From Glandiceps talaboti (taxonomy: Eukaryota; Hemichordata; Enteropneusta; Spengelidae), in contig NC_135570.1 in NCBI RefSeq assembly GCF_964340395.1, positions 1,345,001-1,367,500 of the forward strand: a stretch of DNA of 22,500 nucleotides. The letters run 5' to 3'. Made by a program: the position numbers and the translations under genes. Position 1 is the first letter of the stretch; the number at the start of each line of letters is the position of its first letter. The notes under the pieces were generated by a model. The model did no database searches and was not told the DNA's origin. It worked only from the letters and a program-made list of their open reading frames with translations. Shown one piece after another: positions 10,534 through 19,916 of this stretch.

Positions 10534-10610
10534 GGTGGTGGTGATGGTTGTGGTGTTGGTGATGATGATGATGTTGGTGATGATGGTGATGATGTTGGTG
10601 ATGGTTGTGA
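10427..10610. repeat. ATG/GGT trinucleotide microsatellite
   Basis: Imperfect GAC/GAT units pass into a long ATG run, then a GGT run at about 10519-10542, then mixed GAT and GTT units to about 10610. One frame stays open for 125 codons as Met and Val runs. The amino-acid content comes only from the repeat, so it is not called as a gene. Confidence 0.96.
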
Positions 10611-10882
10611 TATATTACATACTTACATGTACCTACATATTTTTAGTTACTTATCAGAATAGATCAGTAGAATATAAGATTATATCAACATTAATCTTAG
10701 CTAAAATTAGCTATTGTCATTCCGATTGTGAGTTGGTTATTTATAGTATTGAATCATAGCTTAGCCAATTATAAAAAAAACCGATTGACTCATGCAGCAA
10801 GATTACAATATACAACAATTTGATCTAAAATGTTCATAAATGGCGGCTCGGGCCGTGGTGTTCAATGAAACCAGGAATAGAC
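10611..10882. other. Short unassigned AT-rich spacer
   Basis: I see nothing recognisable between the ATG array and the inverted-repeat arm that starts at 10883. Confidence 0.5.
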
Positions 10883-11138
10883 ATGTTGCCGGTTCCAAGA
10901 TGCATTGCGCGTCTCTCCACAGAATGCCATACATTGTATACGCGCTGAGTACGCGCTACTCAGGGGGATGGTTGTCACCTGACCGTACCCTGTGTTCACC
11001 TGTAAAATCACTCTGTCATTGCTGGTGTTGTCTTTGTTCTATAAAATCACTCATAATCAAAGACGTCAACATGTCTTTCCATCATTTCCCGATGAAAATG
11101 TTATTTCAAGACAAGACAAAACACACTACACTAAATGT

Positions 11139-11148
11139 AACGACGACG

Positions 11149-11189
<41 letters not shown>

Positions 11190-11250
11190 AACAACAACAA
11201 CAACAACAATAACAATAACAACAACATAATACTAATAATAATGATAATAA
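11139..11250. repeat. AAC then AAT trinucleotide microsatellite
   Basis: CGA units lead into an AAC array with occasional AAT, to about 11225, followed by AAT-like units to about 11250. Frames over it give Thr or Asn runs and are not genes. Confidence 0.96.
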
Positions 11251-11384
11251 ATTTATTGCCAGAAATTAAAGGTTTATCAAATACTCATTTATAAATGTAC
11301 AAATATATCAAAATTATCAAGTTAAATATGCCATAAAATAGAATAATGTAAGAGCTTAGAGGATGACAAGCAAATTTCTGGTTA

Positions 11385-11428
11385 GGGCCACAAAAATAGT
11401 TCTTAGGAACTAGTCGAGCTCGTGGCCC
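11385..11428. repeat. Nested hairpin
   Basis: The outer arms GGGCCAC (11385-11391) and GTGGCCC (11422-11428) are perfectly complementary. Within them AGTTC (11398-11402) pairs with GAACT (11407-11411) around a four-base loop. It lies within the inverted-repeat pair, close to its right arm. Confidence 0.6.
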
Positions 11429-11577
11429 CAAAGAAGAACTCATTGTGATTATGCTGTGCGTTGTGTCAGACTGACAGCTTGGAAATCAATACAAATTCAT
11501 TTGACAAAAAGAGAATGAAGTGAGAACAGAAACATAAGCGACATCATGTCGCGCAATGCATCTTGGAACCGAAACAT

Positions 11578-12684
11578 CGACTTTACTTTGATAACTAGAA
11601 ATAGGAACGTGATTGTTGTGGTAGCAAGTTAACCATGACAAGACAAAGAAGAGCGCCTTAAAGGATAACATAATCCCATAATATATTCATTTAGACTATT
11701 CCTTTATTTTGAATACGTTGTGGCGTATTTTGCATTGCAAATATGATTTGGTCATCGCGTCACGATAATATATTGATCACTTCAGGACTACTTCCATTTT
11801 CTTACAATGTGGTACCACGTGACACGTCTGTGTATTTTAAAAAGGTCAAATATGGATTCGTTGCAGTATAGATGAGTATAGAGGACTTAACGCTCCAGGG
11901 TAACACTCGGCGTAGGTTTTCAAACCATAAGTTATCATACAAAAACTAGAAAAAGATCAAGGGAAACTCAACAAGATAATAATAGTCTAGATCATATTAC
12001 AATGGTGTGACGTCAGTATTAAGAATAAAACCATGAATAACGCGACACTTTCCAATTCGTATATTTTTTGTTCGAAGGCTTAGTGAAGGTGGCATGGATT
12101 CTTATTCTGATTTTGTAGAAATTACAGTATTAATTGCCTCGGATACTAACGAGGGGGTGGAGGGGGATTTCGAAGGCATGGAAGACTAGTTTCCAATTGA
12201 AATTATTAACAAAGAACAGCACAAGGAATCTATGAATATTACGTTTAGGTCATTGACTGAGTAATTGTGCTAAATTATTCACAATATTTAGATTACATAA
12301 TGTGATAAACATCTTGCTTTGTTGTGAATAAAAGGTAATAACCGAATTACCATTAACCTGCATTATGATTTAATTTTATATAATCGTTTTTAAAATTTCA
12401 AGGATCTTAATGAAATGTAAAGTAATTCACCTTACTTTCCCATGAGAAATACTTATGAGCACAAAATATGATATGACGAAATTAGAATAGTAATCTTCAC
12501 GAAAGCAGAATAGTAAATGCCTCCTTAAAGATTACATGCACTTTAATATGACCGCTACTGTTTTTAAATTGAAATTCTATATGTTTGATTCATCAGGGTT
12601 GTATTGCATTTCGTAACTGAGTATTTCTGATTAACAGAAATAAAATAATATCGCAAGGGCAAATTAAAAACTTTAAGAAGAACA
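11578..12684. other. Stretch with no recognised gene
   Basis: AT-rich and unassigned. It contains a TGACGTCA palindrome at 12008-12015 and a G-rich patch GAGGGGGTGGAGGGGG near 12150. If the candidate start exon at 12685 is real, its promoter and 5' leader would fall here, but I can point to no specific TATA box or initiator. Confidence 0.5.
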
Positions 12685-12750
12685 ATGACCCGTCGTGAAA
12701 GTAAGGTTTTGGAAAATGGGAATGTAGCGTGTGTCAATGGATCAATTCCA
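12685..12750 (+). CDS. Candidate first coding exon (hypothetical, 22 codons)
   Basis: An ATG in acceptable context (AACAATGA) opens 22 codons that end exactly at CCA|GTAAGT, a strong 5' splice site. The peptide begins MTRRESKVLENGNVACVNG and ends SIP. It is hydrophilic, like the cytoplasmic start of many animal proteins, and is not biased toward AT-rich codons as chance frames here are. The frame is open upstream only to 12649 and runs into a stop shortly after the donor, so the splice site is needed. The exon ends in phase 0. The nearest strong acceptor (13147) gives only 26 codons before a stop in that phase, so the next exon is unresolved. I recognise no family. The chance alternative is real. 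Confidence 0.3.
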
Positions 12751-13119
12751 GTAAGTATTAAATTGAATACAACAAATTCATAGTTCTCCGTTGAAGCTGA
12801 GAAGTAATAATAGCTGCCATTTCAATTGACTTTTCGAATTTCGGAAGACAATTTAACTTTTTAGAATTAACATGAAATTCAGTCGATAAGTGCGTTGTGC
12901 AAAGGATGGTTTAAACACTCAGATTATCGTGCCTTTTTAATTTATTTTTTGAATTCCAATAAAACTGCAAACACTCAGGAACAAGTTATGAGGAAATTAT
13001 TAAGTAAGATTCCGTTTTTACATAGATTGATATATTTACATCAGAGATTCAGTAAAAAGGTCAACATGCAACCTTGTTGATTTAAAAATTGGATCGTGAA
13101 GGGAAGATGTTACTTTCGA

Positions 13120-13413
13120 ATGAGCTGTGCTTGTTATTTTTTCACAGTTATCACGAATTTACTCCTGGGCATTAAGTGGAGGAGCCACATATGTGTCAAT
13201 GCTGTCAATATCACGCGTAGTCGTTTGATGCGTCTTATGGAAAAGTGTGCGAAAAAAGTGTTAACTGAGCAAGCGATCAATTTAACACGTACATACATTG
13301 AAAGTAAGGCATTTTCTGAGCAACACAAACGTGACAAATCAGCTAATCTTCTTCTTCTCATCAATATGAAGATCACGAGTCTACCAATAAAAACTTCCAA
13401 AATATACAATTAA
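13120..13413 (+). CDS. Hypothetical open frame, possible terminal exon
   Basis: This is the longest + strand open frame between 12 and 16 kb that is not made of microsatellite. From the ATG at 13120 it has 97 codons; in-frame sequence is open from at least 13096. A strong 3' splice site (TTATTTTTTCACAG) ends at 13147, so an exon may start at 13148 in phase 1. The frame can end at the stop at 13411-13413, with AATAAA at 13454-13459 as a possible poly(A) signal, or splice out at GAAA|GTAAGG (exon 13148-13303, 156 bp, phase 1 at both ends). The product is basic. Its middle (TRSRLMRLMEKCAKKVL) could form an amphipathic helix. The minus strand is also open for 91 codons over almost the same interval, which weakens the case. 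No family is recognised. Confidence 0.22.
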   Translation: MSCACYFFTVITNLLLGIKWRSHICVNAVNITRSRLMRLMEKCAKKVLTEQAINLTRTYIESKAFSEQHKRDKSANLLLLINMKITSLPIKTSKIYN

Positions 13414-13453
13414 AATATAAATATAATATATTTCTTAATGATTGGTTTTATGT

Positions 13454-13459
13454 AATAAA
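13454..13459 (+). promoter_or_regulatory. Possible polyadenylation signal AATAAA
   Basis: AATAAA lies 41 bases after the stop codon of the open frame at 13120-13413. The hexamer is common in DNA this AT-rich, so it counts only as mild support for a terminal exon here. Confidence 0.2.
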
Positions 13460-13668
13460 GTAAAGGAAGCAAGACTCTGACAAATTAATCAATTTAGTTA
13501 TTGCCATTTGTTCTCACAGACGGTTTGCGAAGTTTCCTTTTTAAGTCAAAGACGACTCATCCATAAAACATTACAGAGGGACATCCACATTCGTCACCGA
13601 TAATCATGTATAGAATACAAATAAAATCGTATAGGTTGCTATACACACTTACTACATACCCTCATCAA

Positions 13669-13931
13669 TGCAACCCACACATATACCTGTCTACCTATCT
13701 ACCAACCTCCCTCCCTCTTCCCTCTTCGCTCCCTTCCTTCCTACTTACCTACACACGTACGTAAGTGTACATACATACATACATACATACATACATACAT
13801 ACATACATACATACATACATACATACACACTAGCACGCACGTACGCACACACACACAAACACGCACACGCATACATACATACATACATACATACATACAC
13901 ACATACATACATACATACATACATACATACA

Positions 13932-13965
<34 letters not shown>

Positions 13966-14182
13966 CATACATACATACATACATACATACACACATACAT
14001 ACACACATACATACATACATACATACATACATACATACATACATACATACATACATACATACATACAGACATACACACACATACATACATACATACATAC
14101 ATACATACACACATACACACACATACATAAATACATACATACATACATACATACATACATACATACATACATACATACATAC

Positions 14183-14213
<31 letters not shown>

Positions 14214-14272
14214 CATACATACATACATACATACATACATACATACATACACACATATATACATACATACAT
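13669..14272. repeat. Long ACAT tetranucleotide microsatellite with pyrimidine-rich flank
   Basis: A C/T-rich tract with CCTCCCTCCC and CTTCCTTCC (about 13687-13752) leads into a roughly 500-base ACAT array. The array is broken by CACA and CGCA patches near 13827-13870, by ATAT near 13960, and by single substitutions (CAGAC, AAATAC, CTTAC). It is the same repeat family as the GTAT array at 1647, read on the other strand. Open frames of 143-206 codons over it on both strands are His-Thr-Tyr-Ile or Met-Tyr-Val-Cys read-throughs. Confidence 0.98.
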
Positions 14273-15534
14273 TATAATATCATGGTAATGCCTGACGTGT
14301 TATCATAACCACAATACATATATTTCTCTATTGTCAAGGTGTCTTTGTTGTAAGTAAACCTAGACTCAATCATAATCTCTCAGTCTTACTTTTTGATTAT
14401 AGTGTAGAGACCTTATTATGCTTCTGAGTATTCCGTGACGTACAAAATGTTTTGCACGTGTTCTTGTATAACTATTTGCGTTAATAAACTACTGGACTCG
14501 TGACACAACATTCATTATTTGAATGTATTCTGTGATATTTGTGATTCATTATAGAAAGTATTATACCAAAATCAATGTATGATCTGAGTTATTTTTCGTT
14601 CAAGCGACAAATGAACAGAATTTAGTCCAGGTTTTCATTTACAAAAGATCTGATTTAGTAAGCACATACGTTTTGTACATTAGCCATTCATTATCAATTA
14701 ATCAATTTCGGAATAATTTACAAACTACACAAAAGTTTAATCGGGCCTAAAATTGGCGAATATTTTGCAATATTCGATGTCATTTTTGATTATTAAAGGT
14801 AATGAACCATAATATATATCTTTCATAACTAACTGTAAATATCATTTTAATATCATACCGAATTTAATCTACAAATTAGCGGCAATTAATTTAATGTTCA
14901 TGGAATATAAAGAACTCAGTAGGTCGTAAGATACAATCACCAGCTATATAGGACCCATCAAATGTATATACTTTGGTCATACAATACATTTGAGGTTATA
15001 TTATTTGCTTGGGTTGAATGATGAACAAACGACTACGACGCTCACTAATGGAGGTGCTACTGTCTTTTAATGATTTGATACACCGGGTTATGGGGTTAAC
15101 ATGGACGGGAAATTGGTTATGAATTGTGAAATAATCGAATTTTAGTTCATGGTTAAATAGTTCAGAATTATAATATTGTTTTCTACAACGGGAAATTGAT
15201 ATCTTCAGCATATGGTATGATTAATATGTGGTCGGTAATTCAAGACAAAACCTGAGGAAATTAGTCTTTCTGTCCAACAGCAGACCCAATTCGTGATACT
15301 AAAGCGTACTCAAGGTACAGTAACTATTACTGATCGAACATATTCAGCTCGTTGCATTTCTTACATACATTGTTAGGAGTTCCAAAATAATAGTACACTT
15401 GGACCGAGTGTGATTGTAATGTTTAGACTATGTTGTGAATACACTGGTACTGTCCTAGCCCTTAGCTTTGCAAAGTCATATGCAATGGTTGACTTTAGTT
15501 TATTACTATTACTCCCCCCTCCCCTAAGGAACTA
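14273..15534. other. AT-rich stretch with no recognised gene
   Basis: A 71-codon minus-strand frame at 14996-15211 has no recognisable motif and no convincing splice sites. Nothing else is visible. Confidence 0.6.
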
Positions 15535-16380
15535 GTCTCTATCCATCTGTCCGTGCATGCGTCCCGTCCGTAATACGTTATTTCTCAGAGATGCAATATC
15601 CAATTTCCTGCAGACCTGGCACAAAGGTGACATGTCATGTAGTAACCATGCACGTCACTTTGTTTTGCGAAATATGCAAATATGACCGAATGGCGGCCAT
15701 GTTTGTAGTTAAAAATCATATCTACAAGTGATAACATGTTTATCGCCACCGGAAAGTGAAGTTGTAAGCCTTTGATGTCATAACAATCTCCCTACTACTA
15801 CATTCCATAGAGCTGTTGGTCAGAAGGACCAGCAGTGCTCAGAAACTCTTGGTCCTGGCTGAAAACTGTTGTCTCGAACCAACGGACGAGCGTTAATTTC
15901 GCACACTGTTTACAACATAACTCAAAAACTGTAGTACACAAAGACACCATTCAAATGTCTACGCCCTATAGTACAAACTTTCTTTGAAGACTTTGTTGCT
16001 GCATAACATAAAAAAACCTTAAATATATCGATAGTCCATTGAAGTGTGTAACCACATGTAATCACATTCAAGCTTTCTTGTACGAAAATGACCTTTGACC
16101 TCGACCTTGAGCGTCTGGGTCAATTATCAAAATCAAGCCCATTTCTTGCATATTGCATAAATGATAATAGAGAACAAGAGAAGAGAACTACATAACACGT
16201 GTATTGCTTTTGATGCTGACATAACGTTTAACTGAATAGTGGGCATATCTTTAGTTAACAATCATGATTTGTTGCATAACTCTACAACTTTAACACATGG
16301 AAACTCCATTCAAGTGTCTATACCTATATTATTAGATGTGCATTTTCTTTTTGGAGACTTTTAATTTTCGTTTCTTTTGA
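15535..16380. repeat. Diverged dispersed repeat with internal copies
   Basis: Two internal segments, about 15909-15993 and 16267-16362, align along their length. Both have a TTTRYWRCATAACTC start, ACWCCATTCAARTGTCTA in the middle, and an end of CTTTTKGAGACTTT type. The text around them has features typical of invertebrate dispersed repeats: the TCTGTCCGTGCATGCGTCC run near 15546, ATGCAAATATGACCGAATGG near 15674, AATGGCGGCC near 15692, and ATGACCTTTGACCTCGACC near 16088. No frame is open. I infer a decayed non-autonomous element. Boundaries are approximate. Confidence 0.55.
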
Positions 16381-16493
16381 AAAGCATGTCACTATTCAGT
16401 CACATAGACGTACGGTATTTGAAGGGTCTCTGTCTTCTACAGATAATTTTTGGCATTAATGGCCTGGTTTCTGTAACTCTATGTAATTACACC

Positions 16494-16623
16494 GTATGTA
16501 TGTATGTATGTATGTATGTATGTATGTATGTATGTATGTATGTATGTATGTATGTATGTATGTATGTATGTATGTATGTATGTACCACACATACATACAT
16601 ACATACATACATACATACATACA
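16494..16623. repeat. Head-to-head GTAT and CATA arrays forming a long inverted repeat
   Basis: A GTAT array (16494-16584) meets a CATA array (16591-16623) at the short junction CCACAC. As the second array is the reverse complement of the first, about 33 bases of it can pair with the adjoining GTAT units in one strand. The open frame across it (110 codons from 16377) is Met-Tyr-Val-Cys and then His-Thr-Tyr-Ile, a read-through. Confidence 0.95.
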
Positions 16624-18256
16624 ACTCTTTGAAAAAACATAATGTCAAACTTGTGGTTGGGAAAACAACTATACTCTTATGTCAATATATCTATACGTAC
16701 GTGACTTGAAAATGACTTCAGGGAAATGGAAAACTTTTATCTGCTTATTCGGTTAGGTTTGCCTTGTCTCGCTGTGTTAGCATTTACACGCATTTCATTG
16801 GTAAACGTAATTGGAAATTTCAAGAGACCATTTACAATAGTACTTATATTATTTGGAATGGATTGATTGGAATTATGTGTGAAGTAATGTTAACAGGGGG
16901 CTTAGACTCTGGAGATGGCTTCAACACAGTTAATGACGTCTGCCTTTGTCCACAGCAGGTTATATTATTCCTACAACTTTGTGTAAAGTGAAAGAAAAAA
17001 GATTGCAGTTCGCGTTAAAACGTGTCCTCGGGGATTTAAGACACTATACTGAGGTTGACGACATAACTTGATATTAATCATTTACGTTTTCACACATATG
17101 TAGTCTATGTTAATGGAAAATAATGGGAAAATACTGACCCTATGAAGGGATGCATGCACATAAACAAAACGCTTTATGCTTCTGTACTGTTGCCAAGGTA
17201 ATTAACCATGTGCGTTCTGATTTTATGAACATGATGGCTTTAATTAAGGGTTTCTACTTATACAACCCTAGTGTATGAAAGTCTTATTTCGAAAATGTAA
17301 CATATTGGTTAATGTAGTCTATTAACTAGCTTAATAGCCAATTTGTATATTGCAAGATATAACTCAAACCATAACTCATTATTGATCCTCTTCAAACCAC
17401 ATTTAAATTAGTGTTCTCATAATTTTATTAACCCTAGCTTTAGGTGACAGACTTTATCTATTATAACATAACGATAAAAACATCATTCATATAAATTCAT
17501 ATTATCTTGCCCTGCTTTATAACATAGCTCACAATATTGTTTACCAAGCTAAGGATTCGTATTTTCTGTCAGGTAACGCCTTTAAACTTGATGTATATTC
17601 TAGACACTAGTTGCTGGCAATGGATAATGAACTTCAGTACACACTTCATCACAATGGTGATATATAGAGTGAAATACAAAATGAGATATATTTTATAATC
17701 TAAACGCTGTCTCTTTGTTCAGTTTGGTCTGGCTCTTAAAAGACAGAAATTAAGTGGATCCACTTAGATACACAAAACCAGGATGTTTGTTTGGGAGTCT
17801 TGCCACCAATTCAATTAGGATGCAATCCAGTTGGTTTCTTGTGGCAATTTTAAAGTGACGCTATTTGCTGTAATTTCAAACCCTCTGACGTCAATGTCAC
17901 CAAAGTTAGTTAGACAAAACAAACTCAACATGAAATAAGGTTTTTGTAACTGTGACTCTTTCATCATAGAGGGGTACACTGATTATGTGTTTTATATCGC
18001 GCTACATCACATTTCTCATACGTTTACTTAAAGTTTACAACTATGATTTATGTAGACTCAGTGCAATCGAGAGCTCCCGCCTCGAGCTCACGTTTGCTGA
18101 ATCTACATATATAAGCTTACACATGTAGGTAGATTATCTTGAGTCTATTTAGCATTATGATTTGAATGGATGAATCGTCGATGTCAGTCAGGAGTTTAAG
18201 TTTGACATCAAATATACACCGAAATGAATTGGTGTACACTATTTAATGAAATGAGT
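16624..18256. other. Stretch with no recognised gene
   Basis: A strong acceptor-like run (CTGCCTTTGTCCACAG, ending about 16956) is followed by only 11 open codons. CAG|GTAACG occurs near 17573 with no convincing exon before it. A TGACGTCA palindrome lies at 17886-17893. Two GAGCTC sites sit 13 bases apart near 18070 in a small G+C-rich patch. If 18299-18491 is an exon, much of this would be its upstream intron. Confidence 0.5.
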
Positions 18257-18298
18257 GAGAACGTTTCTTTGCCTGATGAGAACGTTTTTATCTTACAG
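18257..18298 (+). promoter_or_regulatory. Duplicated segment ending in a strong 3' splice site
   Basis: GAGAACGTTT occurs at 18257-18266 and again at 18278-18287, a 21-bp tandem step. The second copy runs into GTTTTTATCTTACAG, a good pyrimidine tract with a CAG acceptor at 18296-18298. The duplication lies where a branch point and pyrimidine tract would be expected. Confidence 0.45.
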
Positions 18299-18491
18299 AT
18301 GCTACCCCTACACCAATAATGGAAGTGTCCATGTGTGGCCCTGAAAGATCGGAGGAAAAGTTTGGACCGGTAACATCACACATGATAGGAGAGCCGTTCA
18401 CTTCAAATGTCTGCGCTAATGGAGCACACGTCTGGTTATTTTAGTTGATGAGTTAACGTACCAATTCTATATCGGAAGCGAAGACGCAAAG
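18299..18491 (+). pseudogene. Exon-like segment with a frame break (unknown protein)
   Basis: The segment is bounded by a strong acceptor (TTATCTTACAG) and a strong donor (AAG|GTTAGT). In the phase taking one base from an upstream exon it is open for 47 codons: start ATPTPIMEVSMCGPERSEEK, then FGPVTSHMIGEPF, then TSNVCANG, with a stop at 18442-18444. A second frame, open from about 18414 to the donor, reads TRLVILVDELTYQFYIGSED and AK, which looks like a natural continuation of the same beta-rich, extracellular-type sequence. The switch falls at about 18423-18426 and is what a two-base insertion would give. Two cysteines (VSMC, NVC) are present. I recognise no domain family. Alternatives are a short exon ending at CCG|GTAACA (18369), a sequencing error in a live exon, or coincidence. 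Confidence 0.4.
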
Positions 18492-19781
18492 GTTAGTAGA
18501 TACAGTTTAGATACATATTCCTACAGATTTGTTTTAGAAGTGATTTCGTGATATAACATATGACGAATAGATACTGAATAGTAAATAAAGAAATAGTGTT
18601 GTAAGGAATTGATGCCGACGATACGTCTCTGTTCAAAATCTACCGAGTACCTTATACTTTGATGTAATGTACACAATGGATATATTTCTACGTCTCACTT
18701 CTGGTGTTTAAACACAGGGTTACTTTTCGCAAAGAAATGGCTGATTGCTGAACATACATACACCATCGATTATAATTCATCTGTTGAATATTCATCATTA
18801 TATGTTGAATGAGTTAAATTAAACCACACCCAAAAACAACATTGTGAAAATCGAAATCGTTATAAAATATTTCGAATGAAACATTAGATCCTCTGTGTAA
18901 ACTTTACGTCATTGCGCTTTGACATAAATTCGTTCATATGAGCAGATCGTGCTAATCCCAAGATACGAGTGTAATTATATTGCACAATTTGATAGTAATT
19001 CGAGAGCATTACACAGAATGGGTTATATGTTCATTCCATGTTTGGTAATTAATAAAAATGACATTGGACGTGGTCATATTCCAAACTCGATATCACAATT
19101 TTACCTTTAGCCAATAAAATGTATGCTTTTAAAGCCCATGACGTGTTATATCACCTTTTGACTGGTTCGTTTGGATACATTTACGACCCCTTAGTAGAGG
19201 TTTTAATAGAATTTAGTTATGGATTCTTATCAGTTGAAAATATCAAGGTACACAGAGAAATGGTTGAGTGTAATGTAACTCTCACACGAGACCGACGCTC
19301 GTAGTATAATGTAATGCATGTTGTTAGCTTTATCGTTGATTTTTAAGACTCCCTGAACACAGTTTGAAAGGGGGCTAGAAAATTGATATTTATATGCAAT
19401 GACATATTCAGTTATCGGTAATCTTTGGAAATACCGTTAGGGCGTTTTTATTGTAAATTTATTGGTAAAATCTCTTATATCTAAATGTACTTTGGGTGAA
19501 ATCACAGTGATATTACTGTTCATATGTAATCAGATGTACAAATTAATTTCATACACACTAAATTTAATATTTTGCACTAATGTTATTCATTCGTCGCCTG
19601 GATACGCTCAGTTGGTTGACGATAAAACAGGAAAAGGCAGAGTGCTGGAGGATAAACTCCTTTACTGTCTTCTCGTTTTCATTTGATGTCGGCTCAACCG
19701 CGCAAAAAAGGAGGATGTAGGTAAACAAAAGAATCACGACATGAACACACTTGCTACACAGGGGGTACATAACGCAATGAG

Positions 19782-19785
<4 letters not shown>
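18492..19785. other. Stretch with no recognised gene
   Basis: Frames of 61-74 codons at 19119-19304 and 19462-19686 start without splice signals and show no motif. If the preceding segment is an exon, this is intronic. No downstream partner exon with good splice sites was found. Confidence 0.5.
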
Positions 19786-19870
<85 letters not shown>

Positions 19871-19916
19871 AACGGACGGACGGACGGACGGACAAATAAA
19901 AGACAGAGACAGACAG
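19786..19916. repeat. GA microsatellite, G run, GGAC and AGAC repeats
   Basis: A pure GA run at about 19786-19864 ends in seven G, then GGAC units (19873-19893), a short AT-rich break, and AGAC units (about 19901-19916). Long GA tracts can form triplex DNA and, in many animals, bind GAGA-type factors. The minus-strand frame over it (Ser-Leu repeats) is a read-through. Confidence 0.96.

Larger units (their letters stand above)
10883..11577. repeat. Inverted-repeat pair enclosing about 640 bp (possible non-autonomous transposon remnant)
   Basis: The left arm (10883-10911) and right arm (11550-11577) are reverse complements. A 21-base core, GGTTCCAAGATGCATTGCGC plus one further G on the left strand, matches without error, and ATGTT plus C extends it outward with a one-base gap. 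Inside lie a G+C-richer segment with the hairpin CTGAGT/ACTCAG (10945-10962), an AAC/AAT microsatellite (11139-11250) and a nested hairpin (11385-11428). No transposase frame is present and no target-site duplication is evident. The arms may be terminal inverted repeats of a MITE-like element, or two separate copies of one short dispersed repeat in opposite orientation. Confidence 0.6.

Noticed and set aside
10382-10759. 125-codon Met/Val-rich open frame
   Set aside because: It is a read-through of the ATG/GGT microsatellite.
10840-11294. Open frames of 100 and 129 codons
   Set aside because: Their second halves are Thr or Asn runs from the AAC array, and the first halves cross the inverted-repeat arm. 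No motif is present.
13519-13604. Possible exon after the acceptor TTGTTCTCACAG near 13523
   Set aside because: About 26 open codons lead to a stop with no donor and no recognisable product. It lies beyond the candidate poly(A) signal.
13669-14272. CRISPR-like repeat array
   Set aside because: It is a tetranucleotide microsatellite with no spacers, in a eukaryotic context.
13668-14288. 206-codon open frame and three minus-strand frames
   Set aside because: They are read-throughs of the ACAT array.
16377-16709. 110-codon open frame
   Set aside because: More than half is GTAT/CATA repeat. The first 40 residues have no recognisable motif.
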